Positions 62,730-64,000 of a stretch of DNA of 64,000 nucleotides are shown here, piece after piece. Source of the DNA: Nocardioides soli (GTDB lineage: Bacteria; Actinomycetota; Actinomycetes; Propionibacteriales; Nocardioidaceae); assembly GCF_014191495.1 (NCBI RefSeq), contig NZ_JACHWR010000002.1:1426001-1490000 (forward strand), read 5' to 3'. Positions within the stretch are counted from its first letter, which is position 1; each line of letters begins with the position of its first letter. The translations under genes were made by a program, and so were the position numbers. The notes beneath the pieces were generated by a model. It did no database searches. It saw only the letters and a list, made by a program, of their open reading frames with translations, and was not told where the DNA came from.

Positions 62730-64000
62730 TCAGAGCTCGACGGCGATGTCCGGCCGGGGTGTGGCCGGTTGTACGGCGGCTGGCGCAGTCGTGCGGCGCT
62801 GGTGGTCGTGGGGCGGGGCGCTGGGGCCGTAGCGGTCGATGTCGTCGATAGCGCGGGACCGGGCGTGGGCTGGTCCCAGGTCGGCGCGGGTGCGGCTGAA
62901 GACGTCGGTCCACTGGCGCTTGGCGTCGTCGATGTTGTCGGCGACGAGGTGGGCGGTGTTGGTGTCGCGGCCGCGGGTCATGGCGACGTACGCGGCGGCC
63001 GCACCGGTGGTCTCGGTGATAGCGACGTGGGCGGTCGGGACGGTGCCGCCTTGAGCACCGTGGACGGTAGTGGCGAAGGCCAGCTCGACGAAACGCCTCG
63101 CGTACGCCGCCGGCACCACGGTGTCTCGGCGGTGCCCGTGGAGGATCAGGCTGCCGTCGTCGCCGATGCCGGTGACGGCCCAGGTCTGCCGGTTCGCGAT
63201 GCCGAGGTCGGGATCGTTGCGGCGGGTAGCCACTCGATCGCCGAGGCCGATCACCTCGCCGGCGGTCGTCGTGATGGACCGCTCGACCGCGCTCTTGTCG
63301 GAGGTATCTCGGCGGTGGTCGCGGATGGCGGCGTTGAGGTCGACGAGATGTTCGCGGTGCTCGGTCAGGACGAGCTCGCCGCGTGCGCCGATGTCGGCGA
63401 GCGCGGCCGTGCGTTCCACGTCGGTGGGGTGGATGACGATCTGGCCGCGGCGCCGCAGCTCCTCGAACACGCCGGCGGGGTCCTCGCCGTGGCGCATCTT
63501 CAGGGTCAGGCGGGCGTAGGCCGGGTCGCTGAACCGGCGCACCGTGTCGAGGCTGACGACGGCGTCGGGTCGAGCCCAGGCCACGGCGTGGTCGAGGACC
63601 CCGCCCCGGCCGACCGCGGGGAGCTGGTGGCGGTCACCGACCAACGCGATCCGTGCGCCGGCCCCGTCGGCGACGGTCAGGAGTGCCCGCGCGGTGTCCT
63701 GGTCGAGCATCCCGGCCTCGTCCACCAGCAACAGGTCACCAGCGCCGAGCCGCGCCCCCTCAGAGGGGGAGGGGGTGGGCTCGCGGGTCCAGAGGCCGTC
63801 GGGGTCCCAGCGCCAGCCGTGCTGGTGCACGAGCCAGGCGGCAGAGTGGCCGTCGGCGCCGGTCTCGGCGGCGGCGACGTGCGCGGCCTTCAGGGTCGGG
63901 GTGACGACCAGGAGGCGTCGTCCTTGTCGGGCGATCAGGGTCTGGGTCGCCTTCAGGGCGGTTGTCTTGCCAGCGCCCGCGGCACCTTCGACGACCACCA
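62730..64000 (-). CDS. TraA-like relaxase/RecD-type helicase, C-terminal part
   Basis: The frame is open to the window edge, so the 5' end is missing. The visible 422 residues have the helicase motifs: VVEGAAGAGKTTALKATQTL (Walker A), LLLVDEAGML (Walker B), VGDRHQLPAVGRGG (motif III), and the C-terminal TTVHGAQGGTVPTAHVAI and AYVAMTRGRDTNT (motifs V-VI). This matches the RecD/UvrD-like half of MobF/TraA conjugative relaxases; the relaxase half would lie beyond base 64000. It marks the element as conjugative or mobilizable. Confidence 0.88.
   Translation of the reverse strand, partial: VVVEGAAGAGKTTALKATQTLIARQGRRLLVVTPTLKAAHVAAAETGADGHSAAWLVHQHGWRWDPDGLWTREPTPSPSEGARLGAGDLLLVDEAGMLDQDTARALLTVADGAGARIALVGDRHQLPAVGRGGVLDHAVAWARPDAVVSLDTVRRFSDPAYARLTLKMRHGEDPAGVFEELRRRGQIVIHPTDVERTAALADIGARGELVLTEHREHLVDLNAAIRDHRRDTSDKSAVERSITTTAGEVIGLGDRVATRRNDPDLGIANRQTWAVTGIGDDGSLILHGHRRDTVVPAAYARRFVELAFATTVHGAQGGTVPTAHVAITETTGAAAAYVAMTRGRDTNTAHLVADNIDDAKRQWTDVFSRTRADLGPAHARSRAIDDIDRYGPSAPPHDHQRRTTAPAAVQPATPRPDIAVEL

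Larger units (their letters stand above)
59562..64000. mobile_element. left end of an integrated element at tRNA-Ala
   Basis: An excisionase-like gene, a tyrosine integrase, a candidate toxin-antitoxin pair and a relaxase/helicase gene follow the tRNA 3' end in that order. This is the usual layout of an actinobacterial integrative conjugative element. The right end, with the second copy of the tRNA tail (attR), is not in the window. Confidence 0.8.

Overview
The window is chromosomal DNA of a very GC-rich actinobacterium, most like Nocardioides or a relative. This rests on codon use, frequent GTG starts, many genes joined by 4-base ATGA/GTGA overlaps, many starts with no ribosome binding site but a TANNNT box 6-7 nt upstream, a DtxR/IdeR-type iron box, the GlgE pathway, and an M. 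tuberculosis-type SerA. No rRNA, CRISPR array or origin was seen; there is one tRNA.

Layout. (1) 1-10044: one long catabolic operon for a CoA-thioester substrate (MaoC remnant, luciferase-like oxidoreductase, class III CoA transferase, MmgE/PrpD, double RidA-like protein, two hot-dog hydratase subunits, lipid-transfer thiolase, DUF35 protein, acyl-CoA dehydrogenase, HpcH/citrate-lyase-type lyase, SDR). The hydratase-thiolase-DUF35 part resembles an unfused steroid side-chain ChsH1/ChsH2/Ltp2 module. Its thiolase-DUF35 junction is split by about 320 bp of palindromic repeats. (2) 10045-21109: a secreted repeat protein, small oxidoreductases, a flavin dehydrogenase, a GAF histidine kinase, and a reverse-strand operon of acyl-CoA synthetase, cupin protein and membrane protein. 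A shared AT-rich motif lies before several of these. (3) 21110-25187: FrnE-like DsbA protein and the iron system efeUOB behind an iron box. (4) 25206-38742: housekeeping and mixed genes (GNAT, ABC-F, serA, MarR, secreted zinc protease, isobutyryl-CoA-mutase-like large subunit, CoA transferase, CnoX-like protein, YccF, Nudix). (5) 38805-51449: glycogen and alpha-glucan metabolism. glgE-treS-mak-glgB run as one overlapping reverse operon, with glgP divergent and glgX beyond it: trehalose to maltose (TreS), to maltose-1-phosphate (Mak), to linear glucan (GlgE), to branched glucan (GlgB), with GlgP and GlgX for breakdown. (6) 51532-59397: enoyl-CoA hydratase, etfBA, a lysyl-oxidase-like secreted protein, proA, nadD-rsfS-phosphatase. 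(7) 59486-64000: tRNA-Ala(GGC) followed by the left end of an integrated conjugative-type element (excisionase, tyrosine integrase, a candidate HTH/nucleotidyltransferase toxin-antitoxin pair, and a relaxase/helicase running off the window).

Several families of palindromic repeats lie between genes. Some copies supply the last codons and stop codons of genes, and one has expanded as six 33-bp units in frame inside glgE.
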